Source: JAHJDS01 sp964569795
Lineage (GTDB): Bacteria; Desulfobacterota; Desulfarculia; Desulfarculales; JAHJDS01
Reading direction: 5' to 3'
DNA: 64,000 nucleotides
NCBI GenBank assembly: GCA_964569795.1
Contig: CAZMVB010000011.1
Location: 1-64,000 of the forward strand
The number at the start of each line of letters is the position of its first letter. Positions within the stretch are counted from its first letter, which is position 1. The translations under genes and the position numbers were made by a program. A model generated the notes under the pieces. The model was not told where the DNA came from, did not search any database, and saw only the letters and a list, made by a program, of their open reading frames with translations. Below, one piece after another: positions 23,872 to 31,992 of this stretch.

Positions 23872-25781
23872 GCACCATCTATTCGTACCGGGAGGGCGAG
23901 ACGGTCCTGCTGCAGGGCAATCAGGCCCTGGCCCGAGGGGCCCTCGAGGCCGGGATCCGCGTCGCGGCGGCCTATCCGGGCAACCCCAGCTCCGAAATCC
24001 TGGAAAACCTGGCCGCGGCCGCGCCCGAGTCGGGGATGTACGTCGAGTGGTCGGTCAACGAGAAGGTCGCCCTCGAGGTGGCCGCCGCGGCCTCCTACTC
24101 GGGGCTGCGGGCCATGGCCTCCATGAAGCAGAACGGGGTCAACGTCTGCCTGGACACCCTGGGCAACCTGACCCTGTCGGGGGTCAAGGCCGGGCTGCTG
24201 CTGGTCTTCGCCATGGACCCGTCCAGCATCTCGTCCACCAACGAGCAGGACGTCCGGTGGGTGGCCAAGATGCTCGATCTGCCCCTGTTCGAGCCGAGTG
24301 ATCCCCAGGAGTGCCTCCGGGTGATGAAGGACGCCATCCGGCTGTCCGAGGAACTCTCCCAGGTCTGCCTGGTGGCCAGCGTCTCGCGGCTGTCCCACTC
24401 CCGGGCCGGGGTCAAGGTCGGACCCCTGCCGCCGGAGCCTCCCCCGGCCCACTTTGACACCAAGGCGACCTACATCACCTTCCCGGTCGTCCCCCGCCAC
24501 CAGGCGGCCAAGGAAAAACTGGAGCGGGCCCGCCGCCTGGCCGAGCGGTCCTCCCTGAACCGGTATCTCGGCCCGGACCTGCCCGAGGTGATCGTCGTCG
24601 CCTCCGGGGCCGCCTTCCCCTTTGCCCGCGAGGCCGTGGGCCGGCTCGGGGTCGGGGGCCGGGTGGGCATCCTCAAGCTGGGGATGACCTGGCCCCTCCC
24701 CCGGAAGCTGATCCGGGACACCCTGGTCAAGACCGACAAGGTGATCCTGGTCGAGGAGGTGGACCCCTTTGTCGAGGAGGGGGTCAAGGCCATCCTGGCC
24801 CAGGCCGGGGCCGCCTCGGGGACGCTGACCATCTGGGGCAAGGATTCCGGGCACATTCCGAACGTGGGCGAACTCGACCCGGACCTGGTGGCCGGGGCCG
24901 TGGCCCAGACCCTTCAGATCAGTCCCCCCGGCCGCGATCCGGCCTACGTCCGGCGGGCCCAAGAGTTGATGGAAGAACTGGTCGTCCCCCGGGACTTCGG
25001 CTTCTGTCCGGGCTGTCCCCACCGGGCCTCGTACTGGGCCATCAAGAACGTCCTGGCCGTGGACGACCGGGAGGGCTTCGTGTCCGGCGACATCGGCTGC
25101 TACACCATGGCCGCCCGGCCGACCGGGTACGAGGTCGTCCGCTCGGTCCACGCCATGGGCTCGGGGGTGGGCATGTCCTCGGGCCTGGGCAAGCTGGACC
25201 GCTTCGGCATGGACCAGCCGGTGGTGTCCGTGGTCGGGGACTCGACCTTCTTTCACGCCGCCATCCCGGCCCTGATCAACGCCGTCTGGAACAAGTCCAA
25301 GTTCGTCCTGGTCGTCCTGGACAATTCGGCCACGGCCATGACCGGGTTTCAGCCACATCCCGGCACCGGCCAGACGGCCGCCTTCGGCCCGGGCGTGACC
25401 ATCACCCCCGAGGAGATCTGCCGGGCGGTGGGGAGCGAGGTGGTCATCGTCGATCCCTATGACCTGGCCGCCACCGAGGCGGCCCTGTACGAGGCCTTGC
25501 AGAAGGAGGGCGTCACGGCCATGGTCTTCAGGCGGACCTGCGCCCTGGTCCAGGGCAAGGCCGGCGGTTTCCCCTATCAGATGTCGGTCGATGAGACCCG
25601 CTGCCTGGGCGAGGCCTGCGGCTGCAACCGGTACTGCACCCGGGTCTTCCGCTGCCCGGGCCTGATCTGGAACGCCGAGGCCGGCCGGGCCGTGATCGAC
25701 GAGGTCATCTGCGTCGGCTGCGGGGTCTGCGCCCAGATCTGCCCGGCCGGGGCCATCACCGCCCGGGAGAAGGCGTCATGA
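23868..25781 (+). CDS. iorA: Indolepyruvate:ferredoxin oxidoreductase, alpha subunit
   Basis: IorA/IorB oxidatively decarboxylate aryl-pyruvates (from aromatic amino acids) to aryl-acetyl-CoA and reduce ferredoxin; in reverse they can make aryl pyruvates. The 637 residues comprise the pyrimidine-binding domain (AAAYPGNPSSEILENL, EWSVNEKVALE), a central domain, the TPP domain (CPGCPHRASYW, GDIGCYTM, VVGDSTFFHAAIPALINAV, LDNSATAMTGFQPHPG) and a C-terminal di-cluster ferredoxin domain with CVGCGVCAQICPAGAI. The penultimate cluster motif reads CLGEACGCNRYC, as usual in this family. ATG 23868 overlaps the FrhB-like stop (ATGA). Confidence 0.95.
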   Translation: MSTIYSYREGETVLLQGNQALARGALEAGIRVAAAYPGNPSSEILENLAAAAPESGMYVEWSVNEKVALEVAAAASYSGLRAMASMKQNGVNVCLDTLGNLTLSGVKAGLLLVFAMDPSSISSTNEQDVRWVAKMLDLPLFEPSDPQECLRVMKDAIRLSEELSQVCLVASVSRLSHSRAGVKVGPLPPEPPPAHFDTKATYITFPVVPRHQAAKEKLERARRLAERSSLNRYLGPDLPEVIVVASGAAFPFAREAVGRLGVGGRVGILKLGMTWPLPRKLIRDTLVKTDKVILVEEVDPFVEEGVKAILAQAGAASGTLTIWGKDSGHIPNVGELDPDLVAGAVAQTLQISPPGRDPAYVRRAQELMEELVVPRDFGFCPGCPHRASYWAIKNVLAVDDREGFVSGDIGCYTMAARPTGYEVVRSVHAMGSGVGMSSGLGKLDRFGMDQPVVSVVGDSTFFHAAIPALINAVWNKSKFVLVVLDNSATAMTGFQPHPGTGQTAAFGPGVTITPEEICRAVGSEVVIVDPYDLAATEAALYEALQKEGVTAMVFRRTCALVQGKAGGFPYQMSVDETRCLGEACGCNRYCTRVFRCPGLIWNAEAGRAVIDEVICVGCGVCAQICPAGAITAREKAS

Positions 25782-26383
25782 AACCGGACCCCTTGAACAT
25801 CGTCGTCCTCGGCGTGGGCGGTCAGGGTAACGTCCTGGCCTCGACGATCATGGGCCGGACCTTTCTGCGCCAGGGCTTCAAGGTCACCGTGGGCGAGACC
25901 TACGGCCTGTCCCAGCGGGGCGGCCCGGTGATGAGCCAGGTCCGGGTCTCGAGGCGCCTGGCGACCGCGCCGCTCATCCCGGCCGGCGGGGCCCACGTGG
26001 TCATGGGTCTCGAACCGCTGGAGACCCTCCGCAATCTGCCCCAGTTGGGCTCGCCCGCCACCATCGTCCTGACCAACGACCGGCCGATCCATCCGATCAA
26101 CGTCATCGCCGGCACGGACTCCTACCCTGACCTGGACCGGCTGCGCTCGGCCCTCGAGGAGTTGGCCGCCCGGGTCTATTGGCTTCCGGCCACCGAGGCC
26201 GGCCTGGAGCTGGGCTCGCCCATCCTGGCCAACGTGGTCATCATCGGCGCCCTGCTGGGCACCGGGGCCACGCCCCTGGACGAGGAAGCTCTGCTGGCCG
26301 AGTTGGCCGAGATCTTTCCGGAGCACAAGCTGGAACTGAACCACCGGGCGATCGCCATGGGCCGGGCCATGGTCGCCCCCTGA
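25778..26383 (+). CDS. iorB: Indolepyruvate:ferredoxin oxidoreductase, beta subunit
   Basis: The 201-residue gamma-type subunit begins with NIVVLGVGGQGNVLAS, the conserved glycine-rich motif of 2-oxoacid:ferredoxin oxidoreductase gamma domains, followed by GETYGLSQRGGPVMSQVR. It completes the TPP active site with IorA. Length is normal. The ATG overlaps the iorA stop (ATGA), so the two subunits are translationally coupled as expected for a stoichiometric complex. Confidence 0.95.
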   Translation: MKPDPLNIVVLGVGGQGNVLASTIMGRTFLRQGFKVTVGETYGLSQRGGPVMSQVRVSRRLATAPLIPAGGAHVVMGLEPLETLRNLPQLGSPATIVLTNDRPIHPINVIAGTDSYPDLDRLRSALEELAARVYWLPATEAGLELGSPILANVVIIGALLGTGATPLDEEALLAELAEIFPEHKLELNHRAIAMGRAMVAP

Positions 26384-26396
26384 CGAACCGGATGAC

Positions 26397-27407
26397 ATGG
26401 ACCCCAATCCCGCCGGCCTGATCGAAGCCTTCTCGAACCCCGGCTTCTATCACTACCCGGTGGCCGTGGTTCAGCACCGTCAGACCCACATCTCCCACGT
26501 CTTTTTGACCGGGCTCCGGGCCTTCAAGATCAAGAAGCCGGTGGACTTCGGCTTTTTGGACTTCACCACCCTGGACAAGCGACGGCACTTCTTGAACCAG
26601 GAACTGGCGTTGAACCGCCGGTTGTGCCCCGAGGTTTACCTGGAGGTCATCCCCGTCACCGAGGCGGGCGGCTCGCTACGGCTGGCCGGCGACGGCCGGG
26701 TGGTCGAGTACGCCCTGGTCATGCTCCAGATGGACGAGTCCCGGCTGATGAACCGGTTGTTCGAGGCCGGGAAGGTCGGGCCGGCCCAGGTCGAGGCCGT
26801 GGCCGAGGTGATGGCCCCCTTTTACGAGACCGCGGCCACCGGCGGCGAGATCGACCGCTACGGCCGGCCCCAGGTCTTCCGGATCAACACCGACGAGAAT
26901 TTCGAGCAGACCGAAAGGTACGTCGGCGGACCTCTCAGCCGGGAGACCTTCGAGACCATCCGGACCTACACCGACCGCTTCCTCGAAGGTCGCGCCGAAG
27001 TCTTTGACCGCCGCATCGCCCGGGGACGCATCCGCGACGGCCACGGCGATCTGCACATGGGCAACATCATCCTGGCCCAGAAGGTTTACGTCTTCGACTG
27101 CATCGAGTTCAACGACCGCTTCCGCTACGCTGACGTGGCCGCTGACCTGGGTTTTCTGGCCATGGACCTGGACTTCCACGGCCGGGAAGACCTGTCGGCC
27201 CGCCTGATGGAGGTTTACGTCGAGCGCTCGGGGGACGCGGGCGTCTTCGAGGTCCTGGATTTCTACAAGTGCTACCGGGCCTACGTCCGGGGCAAGATCG
27301 CCTGCTTCACCGCCGACGGGGCCGCAGACGACGGCGTCCGGGCGGCCCAGTTCGAGACGGCCCGGGCCTACTTCGACCTGGCCCGGACCTACGCGACCCG
27401 GGATTGA
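26397..27407 (+). CDS. Aminoglycoside-phosphotransferase-like kinase (N-terminal half of a usually fused protein)
   Basis: The 336-residue protein has an APH/protein-kinase-like fold: VFLTGLRAFKIKKPVDFGFLD with the ATP-contacting lysines, HFLNQELALNRRL as alpha-C, the catalytic loop RDGHGDLHMGNI (HGDxxxxN) and the metal site VFDCIEFNDRFRYADVAADLGF. In most bacteria this sequence is the N-terminal half of one polypeptide whose C-terminal half is the P-loop kinase encoded next door. Here a TGA and an ATG overlap (TGATG) between the halves. Substrate unknown; it is not a credible antibiotic resistance gene. Confidence 0.85.
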   Translation: MDPNPAGLIEAFSNPGFYHYPVAVVQHRQTHISHVFLTGLRAFKIKKPVDFGFLDFTTLDKRRHFLNQELALNRRLCPEVYLEVIPVTEAGGSLRLAGDGRVVEYALVMLQMDESRLMNRLFEAGKVGPAQVEAVAEVMAPFYETAATGGEIDRYGRPQVFRINTDENFEQTERYVGGPLSRETFETIRTYTDRFLEGRAEVFDRRIARGRIRDGHGDLHMGNIILAQKVYVFDCIEFNDRFRYADVAADLGFLAMDLDFHGREDLSARLMEVYVERSGDAGVFEVLDFYKCYRAYVRGKIACFTADGAADDGVRAAQFETARAYFDLARTYATRD

Positions 27408-27976
27408 TGCCCACGCTGCTGGTGTTCATGGGTCTGATGGGCACGGGCAAGAGCCGCCTGGCCAGCCTGGTGGGCGAGCGCCTGGGCTGGGGCGTGATCA
27501 ACTCGGACACCACCCGCAAGGAACTGGCCGGGCTCGACCCGACCACCAAGGTCCACGTCCCCTTCGAGGCCGGACTGTACGGCCCGGAGATGTCGGCCCG
27601 GGTTTACGCCGAGATGCGCCGCCGGGCAATCGAGGTTTTGAGCCAGGGAAAAGACGTCATCCTGGACGGCTCGTATAAACGGGTCGATGAACGGGAGGCC
27701 CTGGTTGACGCCGCCGAGAGCGCCCAGGGCAGGGCGGTCTTCGTTCAGGTGACCTGCGACGAGGCCGAGGTCAGGCGACGGCTGGCGGCCCGGGTCAAGG
27801 GCACCACCGAATCGGACGGCCGGCTGGAACTCCTGGAGGCCCAGCGGGAGGACTTTGATCCGCCGACCGGCCGGTCGGCCGGCCTGACCCGCCGGGTGGA
27901 CAACAGCGGCGATCCTATGGACGCCGTGAGGCAAATCCTGGATTCTTTGCCCCAGGGAGGGGCCGGAATTGCCTGA
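27407..27976 (+). CDS. P-loop kinase (AAA_33 type), partner of the APH-like kinase
   Basis: This 189-residue protein carries a Walker A motif GLMGTGKSRLASLVG at residues 9-23, VINSDTTRKELAG, the ILDGSYK Walker B-like strand and the lid arginines EVRRRLAAR. It corresponds to the C-terminal half of bifunctional APH/ATP-binding proteins. ATG 27407 shares its A with the stop of the preceding gene, so expression is coupled and the products probably form a complex. Reaction and substrate are unknown. Confidence 0.85.
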   Translation: MPTLLVFMGLMGTGKSRLASLVGERLGWGVINSDTTRKELAGLDPTTKVHVPFEAGLYGPEMSARVYAEMRRRAIEVLSQGKDVILDGSYKRVDEREALVDAAESAQGRAVFVQVTCDEAEVRRRLAARVKGTTESDGRLELLEAQREDFDPPTGRSAGLTRRVDNSGDPMDAVRQILDSLPQGGAGIA

Positions 27977-29750
27977 GGCCATGACCCGGCAGCGCCTGGC
28001 CCGGCTGATCGCCGTGGCCCGGGGCGACCGGCCGGCCGACCTGGTCTTCAAAGGCGGCCGGGTGGTCAACGTCCTGTCCCGGACCATCCAGCAACGGGAC
28101 CTGGCCGTGGCCGACGGCTTCATCGTCGGCCTGGGCGACTACAAGGCCAAGAAGGTCATCGACGTCTCGGGGCGATACCTGGCCCCGGGTTTCATCGAGG
28201 GCCACCTCCACATCGAGTCCAGCCTCCTGACCCCGCCGGCCCTGGCCCGGGCGGTGCTGCCCCACGGCACCACGGCCGTCATCGCCGATCCCCACGAGAT
28301 CGCCAACGTCCACGGTAAGGCCGGACTGGAATACATGTTCGCCGCGGCCGAGGGCCTGCCCGTGGACGTCCGTTACGTCCTGCCGTCGTGCGTCCCGGCC
28401 ACCTCCCTGGAGACGGCCGGCGCGACCCTGTCCGCGGCCGACCTGGCCCCCCTGCGGGACCACCCCCGGGTGGCCGGCCTGGGCGAGATGATGAACTTCC
28501 CCGGCGTGGTCGCCGGCCAGGCCGACGTCCTGGACAAGCTGGTCGCCTTTTGGGGAGGCCACCTGGACGGCCACGCCCCGGGCCTGGGCGGGAAGGACCT
28601 CAACGCCTACCTCCTGGCCGGGCCGAGGACCGATCACGAGTGCGTCGGCCTGCCCGAGGCGGCCGAGAAGCTGGACGCCGGGATGTGGGTCCTCATCCGG
28701 GAGGGGACCCTGGCCCGCAACCTGGCGGATCTCTTGCCCCTGGTGAATCCGGCCGCGGCCCCACGCTGCCTCCTGGTCAGCGACGACCTCCACCCCGACG
28801 TGATCCTGGATTCGGGCCACCTGGACCGGATCGCCCGCCGGGCGGTGGAACTGGGACTGGACCCGGTGGTCGCCCTGGAGATGATCACCACCAATCCGGC
28901 CCGCTGTTTCGGCCTTGACCGGCGGGGCGCCCTGGCCCCGGGATACATCGCCGACGTGGTGGTCCTGTCCGACCTGGAGGCGGTCATTGTAGAGGCGGTT
29001 TACGTGGCCGGTCGCCTGGCCGCCCGGCAGGGCAAGGCCGTCGGATTCCCCCGGTCAGAGGCCGCCTACGGCCTGACCTCGATGAACCTGCCGCCGGTCA
29101 CGGCCGAGCGGTTCGTCATTCCGGCCCAGGGGTCGCGGGCCCGGGTGATCGGCGTGGTCCAAGACCAGGTCCTGACCGAGGCCCTGGTCAAAACGGTCCG
29201 GATCGAGGACGGCGTCGTGGTCTCGGACCCCGAGGCCGACGTGCTCAAGCTGGCCGTGGTCGAGCGCTACACCGGCCGGGCCGGTCTCGGCCTGGGCCTG
29301 GTCAGCGGCTTTCAACTGAAATCCGGCGCCCTGGCCAGTTCGGTGGCCCATGATTCCCACAACGTCATCGCCGTGGGCGTCACCGACGAGGACCTGGCCC
29401 TGGCGGTGGGCACCGTGGCCGGCATGGGCGGCGGCCTGTGCACCGTGGCCGGCGGGCGGGTGGCGGCCCGGCTGCCCTTGCCCGTGGCCGGGCTGATGTC
29501 CGAGCGGCCCATCGCCCAGGTCCGCCAAGGTCTCGCCGCCGTGCGCCGGGCCGCGGCCGACCTGGGCTGCCCCATTGCCAATCCTTTCATGGCCCTGTCC
29601 TTCCTGGCCCTGCCGGTGATCCCCTCGCTCAAGCTGACCGACCAGGGCCTGGTGGACGTGGATCGGTTCCAACGGGTGTCGCTGTTCAGCCGGGGTCGAG
29701 ACCGGTCGCTGAAAAGCGGGCCGCGGTCCGGGCAATCACAAAACACTTGA
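27969..29750 (+). CDS. ade: Adenine deaminase
   Basis: Adenine deaminase (amidohydrolase type) converts adenine to hypoxanthine in purine salvage. The 593 residues include the metal-binding LAPGFIEGHLHIESSLLTP, PHGTTAVIADPHEIANVHG, the LVSDDLHPDVIL motif and the C-terminal adenine-deaminase-specific domain with SSVAHDSHNVIAVG and EAL-type closing strands. Length is typical. The start could be TTG 27969 (preceded by GGGAGGGG at good spacing, overlapping the kinase stop) or ATG 27981, whose GAGG is too close; I use TTG. It closes the run of overlapping genes. Confidence 0.95.
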   Translation: MPEAMTRQRLARLIAVARGDRPADLVFKGGRVVNVLSRTIQQRDLAVADGFIVGLGDYKAKKVIDVSGRYLAPGFIEGHLHIESSLLTPPALARAVLPHGTTAVIADPHEIANVHGKAGLEYMFAAAEGLPVDVRYVLPSCVPATSLETAGATLSAADLAPLRDHPRVAGLGEMMNFPGVVAGQADVLDKLVAFWGGHLDGHAPGLGGKDLNAYLLAGPRTDHECVGLPEAAEKLDAGMWVLIREGTLARNLADLLPLVNPAAAPRCLLVSDDLHPDVILDSGHLDRIARRAVELGLDPVVALEMITTNPARCFGLDRRGALAPGYIADVVVLSDLEAVIVEAVYVAGRLAARQGKAVGFPRSEAAYGLTSMNLPPVTAERFVIPAQGSRARVIGVVQDQVLTEALVKTVRIEDGVVVSDPEADVLKLAVVERYTGRAGLGLGLVSGFQLKSGALASSVAHDSHNVIAVGVTDEDLALAVGTVAGMGGGLCTVAGGRVAARLPLPVAGLMSERPIAQVRQGLAAVRRAAADLGCPIANPFMALSFLALPVIPSLKLTDQGLVDVDRFQRVSLFSRGRDRSLKSGPRSGQSQNT

Positions 29751-29776
29751 CAAACGACCGAGATCAAGGGGTTAAT
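29747..29776 (+). promoter_or_regulatory. Putative promoter of the RRM protein gene
   Basis: TTGACA (29747-29752) overlaps the ade stop codon and is followed after 18 bases by GTTAAT (29771-29776). This leaves a 5' untranslated leader of roughly 165 bases before ATG 29948, long enough to hold regulation such as cold-induced control, often seen for bacterial RRM genes. The leader shows one short hairpin (CTCGG-gac-CCGAG, near 29895). Confidence 0.45.
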
Positions 29777-29947
29777 AGTCACAGACTTCACAGGATTGAA
29801 GGATGTCCGCGCAATAATGGCGTCTGTCGGCGCCAGGCTTCAGTTCCCTCATCCAACTGACGGGGTTTGAACCGCATTCGGCGCCGGGACTCTCGGGACC
29901 CGAGGCCGACGGATATTTTGTTCACCTGAAGAGAGAAGTGTAAAGGC

Positions 29948-30211
29948 ATGAAAAAAATCTACGTGGGCAATCTCCCGTTCAGCACCAATGAGGAAGAGGT
30001 CAGCGCCCTCTTCGCCCAGCACGGCACGGTCGAGTCGGTCAATCTGATCACCGACCGCTACACCGGGCGGTTGCGCGGGTTCGGCTTCGTGGAGATGTCG
30101 GACGGCGGCGACGAGGCCATCGCCGCCCTGGACGGTACCGAACTGGGCGGACGGACCCTCAAGGTCAACCAGGCCCGGGAACGGACCGACCGTCCCAAGC
30201 GCCGGTACTAG
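29948..30211 (+). CDS. RNA-recognition-motif (RRM) protein
   Basis: The 87-residue protein is a single RRM domain with RNP2 (KIYVGNLPF, residues 3-11) and RNP1 (RGFGFVEM, residues 43-50) both intact and a short basic tail. Such proteins bind single-stranded RNA; bacterial examples are common in cyanobacteria and deltaproteobacteria and are often cold-responsive. ATG 29948 is preceded by AAAGG. It stands alone, with a long leader before it and a noncoding stretch after it. Confidence 0.93.
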   Translation: MKKIYVGNLPFSTNEEEVSALFAQHGTVESVNLITDRYTGRLRGFGFVEMSDGGDEAIAALDGTELGGRTLKVNQARERTDRPKRRY

Positions 30212-30399
30212 TCGTCTTGGACGCCCGGGCGGGCCCGATCCCGGGCCGGCCCGGAACGATTCCACCCGAGACCCGCTCGGGACCGCTTCCCCGGTCCCGG
30301 GCGGTGTCCCGGTCCTTCGCGGCCGGGGTGTTGCCGAACGCCTTGGCCGGCCCCGCCTTTTCCCCTGATTGACACCCCTCAAAACACCTGATCCAAGCA

Positions 30400-30622
30400 T
30401 ATCTAATGGTTGTTTTGCCGGGGGAAACTTGATGGACCGAACCAGCGCGGTCGGACAGAAGGCATCGACCGTGTCCGCGGCGGCCGGGGTGCCGAAGACT
30501 GGATGAGACGGCCCTACGTGGGCAACTCGGACACGGTCACCTTCGGTTAGCTCGTCCCTCGACCAGGAAGGGACCGGCCCCTTCGCGCCACTCGGGCGCG
30601 GACGGGCCGGTCCCCCTTTATT
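30400..30622 (+). ncRNA. Candidate structured RNA or two overlapping small ORFs, ending in a strong terminator
   Basis: A perfect 11-base inverted repeat GACCGTGTCCG (30467-30477)/CGGACACGGTC (30528-30538) encloses smaller stems (GCCG/CGGC; GCCC-tacgt-GGGC), followed by a strong intrinsic terminator: GGGACCGGCCC (30570-30580) pairs with GGGCCGGTCCC (30604-30614), an inner GCGCC/GGCGC stem, then CCTTTATT. The same stretch contains two short ORFs overlapping as ATGA: 30432-30506 (24 residues, with GGGGGA seven bases upstream) and 30503-30550 (15 residues, MRRPYVGNSDTVTFG). I cannot decide between a regulatory RNA and a peptide-coding transcript; no known RNA family is recognised. 30212-30399 shows nothing but GC-rich spacer and a TTGACA (30369-30374) lacking a well-spaced -10. 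Confidence 0.45.
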
Positions 30623-30680
30623 CATTCCGTGGATCGCCCTTTGATTCAGAAGGGCCCGGCTTCACCCCGGTCCGGGAGGC

Positions 30681-31208
30681 TCAGCGTCCGAAGGCCTTGC
30701 GCCTGATCTCGGCGATGACCTGGGCCATGGGCTTGCGGCGGACCCGGTTGCCGACATAGTAATAGATGAGCATCCTCCGGGCCCTGCCGCCTCGCGCCGG
30801 AAAGATCAGGAGCGTGGGCGTGCCGGTGACCCCCAGCCGGTCGGCCAAGGCCCGCTCCGCGACTGAGCCGCGGGTGTTGATCATCACCTTGGTGATTCCG
30901 GCCGTGCCCCGCAGGAACACGGGCCGGTGAAAATAGAGGCCCTCCAGGCCCCGGCTGTACGGTCAAGTCGGGCGATAGAAGAACAGGAAGACCGGCACCC
31001 GGCGCCGGCGCCTCATTTCCATGGCGGCGCGATAGGCCATCACGCCGCGCTGCCAGCCCGGGCCGGGCTGCCACGCGGGTCCGGGGGTGGGCGGCGGCCC
31101 CGGGGGAGGGCCGGTGACGGGGCCCACCGGCATGGCGCAGGCCGCCAGCAGACCGGCCAGGGAACAGACTCCGGCCGCGGCGACGAGTCGAAACCAATAC
31201 CGGGACAT
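30681..31208 (-). CDS. Probable selenoprotein: thioredoxin-like lipoprotein with in-frame TGA (Sec)
   Basis: From ATG 31208 (AAGGAGG upstream) the frame runs 81 codons to a TGA at 30965-30963 and then continues open and in the same frame to 30681, about 175 residues in all. The N-terminus is a lipoprotein signal (LLAAC lipobox near residue 24). Around the TGA the protein reads FFYRPT-TGA-PYSRGLEGLYF. The adjacent paralogue reads LFRRPGCPYSRTLEQLYL, so TGA aligns exactly with its redox cysteine. Similarity continues after the TGA (NTRGS, TGTPTLL, RRKPMAQVxAEIRR). A SECIS-like hairpin follows the TGA. The fold is thioredoxin/glutaredoxin-like with a UxxS (Sec-Pro-Tyr-Ser) motif, probably a periplasmic-side redox lipoprotein. 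Automated calling would split it into two ORFs. A broken gene is the alternative, but both sides are well conserved. Confidence 0.82.
30936..30965 (-). promoter_or_regulatory. Candidate bacterial SECIS element after the Sec TGA
   Basis: Counting from the base after TGA (30962), GGGGCC (30952-30947) pairs with GGCCTC (30941-30936), including one G-U pair, around the five-base loop TGGAG (30946-30942). The loop begins 16 bases after the TGA and has G in its second and third positions. Distance, stem length and loop G fit the general bacterial SECIS consensus recognised by SelB. Confidence 0.65.
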
Positions 31209-31288
31209 GGTTCCTCCTTGGGCTGGTTGTGCTGGGTGTGATTCAATCCTAACACATCCGCCGGCCGCCCGCTCCCGGTCGGGCCGGT

Positions 31289-31951
31289 TCAGCGGCGGCG
31301 GATGATGCGCCTGATCTCGGCCAGGACCTGGGCCATGGGCTTGCGCCGGATCTGGCGGCCGACCCGGTAGAAGACGATCACCTCGCGGGGCTTACCGCCG
31401 CGGCCGGAATAGACCAGCAGCGTCGGCGTGCCGGTGATCCCCTGCTTTTCGGTCAGGGCCTGGTCGGCCGCCGATCCCCGGGTGTTGACGGCGACCTTGA
31501 TGATCCCCCTTGTCCCTTGAATGAACTGCGGATCGACCAGGTACAACTGTTCCAGGGTCCGGCTGTACGGGCACCCGGGCCGGCGAAAGAGGACCATGAC
31601 CGGAACCCGGCGCTCGTAGCGGAAGCTCATGGCCAGGTGAAAGGCCATGGCCCCCTGCTGCCACCGGCTGCTGGGCAGCGAGGCCGATCGCCATCGGCCG
31701 GCCGGGGTGGGCCGGGCCGGCGGCCGGGCTCCGGGTCGATGGGACGCCGACCGGACGTCCGGAGAGGCCGGGACAGCGGCCGAATCGGTCAGGGCGCTGG
31801 GTAGGCGCGGCGGCGGCGGACAGTTCAGTTGCGGCGGGGGGCGGTGCCGGGCCGGGTTCGGCAGGCCGACCAGCGCGTCCACCGAGGAAGCGCAGCCGGA
31901 GACCGCCAGGGTCATTGCCAGGGCCGCCGCCAAAAAAGCGATCCGCTTCAT
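31289..31951 (-). CDS. Thioredoxin-like lipoprotein, Cys paralogue of the selenoprotein
   Basis: The 220-residue protein has a lipoprotein signal (lipobox AVSGC near residue 19), a Pro/Arg-rich linker of about 75 residues, and a thioredoxin-like domain with VMVLFRRPGCPYS (CxxS motif), VAVNTRGS and the cis-Pro-like GTPTLLVY. It ends in RRKPMAQVLAEIRR. It is over half identical to the neighbouring selenoprotein over about 120 residues, showing tandem duplication. ATG 31951 is preferred over ATG 31954 because GGAGG then sits four bases upstream. A role in envelope thiol chemistry is inferred; the resolving residue is not evident. Confidence 0.85.
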   Translation of the reverse strand: MKRIAFLAAALAMTLAVSGCASSVDALVGLPNPARHRPPPQLNCPPPPRLPSALTDSAAVPASPDVRSASHRPGARPPARPTPAGRWRSASLPSSRWQQGAMAFHLAMSFRYERRVPVMVLFRRPGCPYSRTLEQLYLVDPQFIQGTRGIIKVAVNTRGSAADQALTEKQGITGTPTLLVYSGRGGKPREVIVFYRVGRQIRRKPMAQVLAEIRRIIRRR

Positions 31952-31992
31952 CATGCCTCCGTTGCCTCAGAGGCAATCATACCACAGTCGGA

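Noticed and set aside
26397..27407. Aminoglycoside resistance gene
   Set aside because: The fold is APH-like, but the sequence belongs with the P-loop-linked kinase family of unknown substrate, not with resistance enzymes.
30432..30550. A second selenoprotein reading through the TGA at 30504
   Set aside because: Reading through gives Pro/Thr/Arg-rich text without similarity to a Cys-containing protein and runs into the terminator.
30681..31208. Treating the locus as a pseudogene broken by a nonsense mutation
   Set aside because: Only one stop occurs, it is TGA, it aligns with a conserved redox cysteine, flanking similarity is intact, and a SECIS-like hairpin follows.
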